From Oscillospiraceae bacterium (GTDB taxonomy: Bacteria; Bacillota; Clostridia; Oscillospirales; Acutalibacteraceae): 5,628 bases of DNA. The notes beneath the pieces are model-generated. The model searched no databases, was not told the origin of the DNA, and was given only the letters and a program-made list of their open reading frames with translations. The stretch covers positions 1-5,628 of the forward strand of contig JAIRUF010000093.1 in NCBI GenBank assembly GCA_031254555.1, given 5' to 3'. The position numbers and the translations under genes are program-made. Positions within the stretch are counted from its first letter, which is position 1; each line of letters opens with the position of its first letter. Positions 5,038 through 5,628 of the stretch are shown piece after piece.

Positions 5038-5628
5038 GTACGCACTTGTCGGAAATCCCAACTCCGGCAAAACAACTTTATTTAATTGCCTAACCGGCAG
5101 CAATCAGCACGTTGGGAACTGGCCCGGAGTAACAATTGAAAAAAAGGAAGGAAGGGTCTCACGCAAGCGAGGAGAAGCTGCGGTTATTGACCTTCCTGGC
5201 ATATATTCACTTTCCCCTTACACGCAAGAAGAGCTCATAGCACGCAATTATATATTGGACGAAAAACCAAATCTTATAATAAATATTGTAGACGCCACAA
5301 ACCTTGAGCGCAACCTTTATCTCACCTTGCAGCTTGCTGAACTGGGCGTGCCTATGGTGGTCGCTCTTAACATGATGGACGAGGTTGAAAAAAGCGGGGA
5401 CATTATAGACTACTCTCTCTTATCATCCCTTATCGGCATCACAGTTGTCCCCATTTCTGCTAGCAAAAACACCGGGATTAAAAAACTGCTGTTGTCCGCA
5501 CAGCATGAGCTTGTACATGTAGAGAAACCTAAACACCGCGACCGTCACTCCAATACCGGAAACATGCCTGACATATACACAGGAGCGCTAAATAACGCTA
5601 TTGCTCAAATAGAAGAAATTATAGAAGT
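5027..5628 (+). CDS. feoB: Ferrous iron transporter FeoB, N-terminal G domain (cut by window edge)
   Basis: FeoB is the inner-membrane Fe(II) transporter with an N-terminal GTP-binding domain. The first 200 residues are in the window and hold the complete set of G motifs: G1 GNPNSGKT (residues 9-16), G2 region with T36 in GVTIEKKEG, G3 DLPG (55-58), G4 NMMD (115-118) and a G5-like SAS (144-146). NQHVGNWPGVT and IYSLSPYTQEE are typical of FeoB rather than other small GTPases. The following residues belong to the helical GDI-like region; the transmembrane part lies beyond the edge. ATG 5027 is supported by GGAGG at 5013-5017, nine bases upstream and inside feoA. No stop or frameshift is seen in the visible part. 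It is the second gene of the feoAB operon. Confidence 0.96.
   Translation, partial: MINKYALVGNPNSGKTTLFNCLTGSNQHVGNWPGVTIEKKEGRVSRKRGEAAVIDLPGIYSLSPYTQEELIARNYILDEKPNLIINIVDATNLERNLYLTLQLAELGVPMVVALNMMDEVEKSGDIIDYSLLSSLIGITVVPISASKNTGIKKLLLSAQHELVHVEKPKHRDRHSNTGNMPDIYTGALNNAIAQIEEIIE

Noticed and set aside
4827..5075. Open reading frame of 82 codons on the minus strand
   Set aside because: It is antisense to feoA and the feoB start, which both match their families and have good ribosome binding sites.

Overview
The window looks like chromosomal DNA of a low-to-moderate GC Gram-positive bacterium, probably a member of the Clostridia. The clues are consensus sigma-A-type promoters, strong AGGAGG-like ribosome binding sites, several TTG start codons, a clostridial-looking AlaRS N-terminus and a FeoA/FeoB iron operon. 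This placement is inferred from composition and protein flavour. No rRNA, mobile element, CRISPR array or phage gene is visible.

Layout, left to right. Positions 1-236 (minus) hold the first 79 residues of alanyl-tRNA synthetase (alaS), cut by the window edge. Its promoter (320-348) and a perfect 12-bp palindrome (278-303) lie in the 227-bp gap next to it. Positions 464-4546 (minus) hold a four-gene block, read rmlA, rmlC, rmlD, then a class B penicillin-binding protein gene. A good promoter (4622-4650) precedes it. Positions 4795-5628 (plus) hold the divergent feoA and the start of feoB, behind a perfect-consensus promoter (4714-4742) whose -10 box runs into a 35-bp inverted repeat resembling a metal-repressor operator.

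RmlA, RmlC and RmlD are three of the four enzymes that turn glucose-1-phosphate into dTDP-L-rhamnose, the donor for rhamnose-containing cell-surface polysaccharides. RmlB (the 4,6-dehydratase) is not in the window. The downstream PBP crosslinks peptidoglycan, so the cluster couples surface-sugar precursor supply to wall synthesis. Within the cluster, a textbook intrinsic terminator lies between rmlA and rmlC, pointing with transcription, with its U-tract touching the rmlC ribosome binding site. All three rml genes appear to start with TTG.

FeoA and FeoB form the ferrous iron uptake system. Their overlapping genes and shared promoter indicate one operon, probably controlled by iron or manganese through a DtxR/IdeR/MntR-type repressor.

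Nothing here is a clearly new biological system. The most interesting signals are regulatory: the terminator inside the rml operon, the palindrome in the alaS leader with its complementarity to the tRNA-Ala anticodon arm, and the double operator-like element at feoA.
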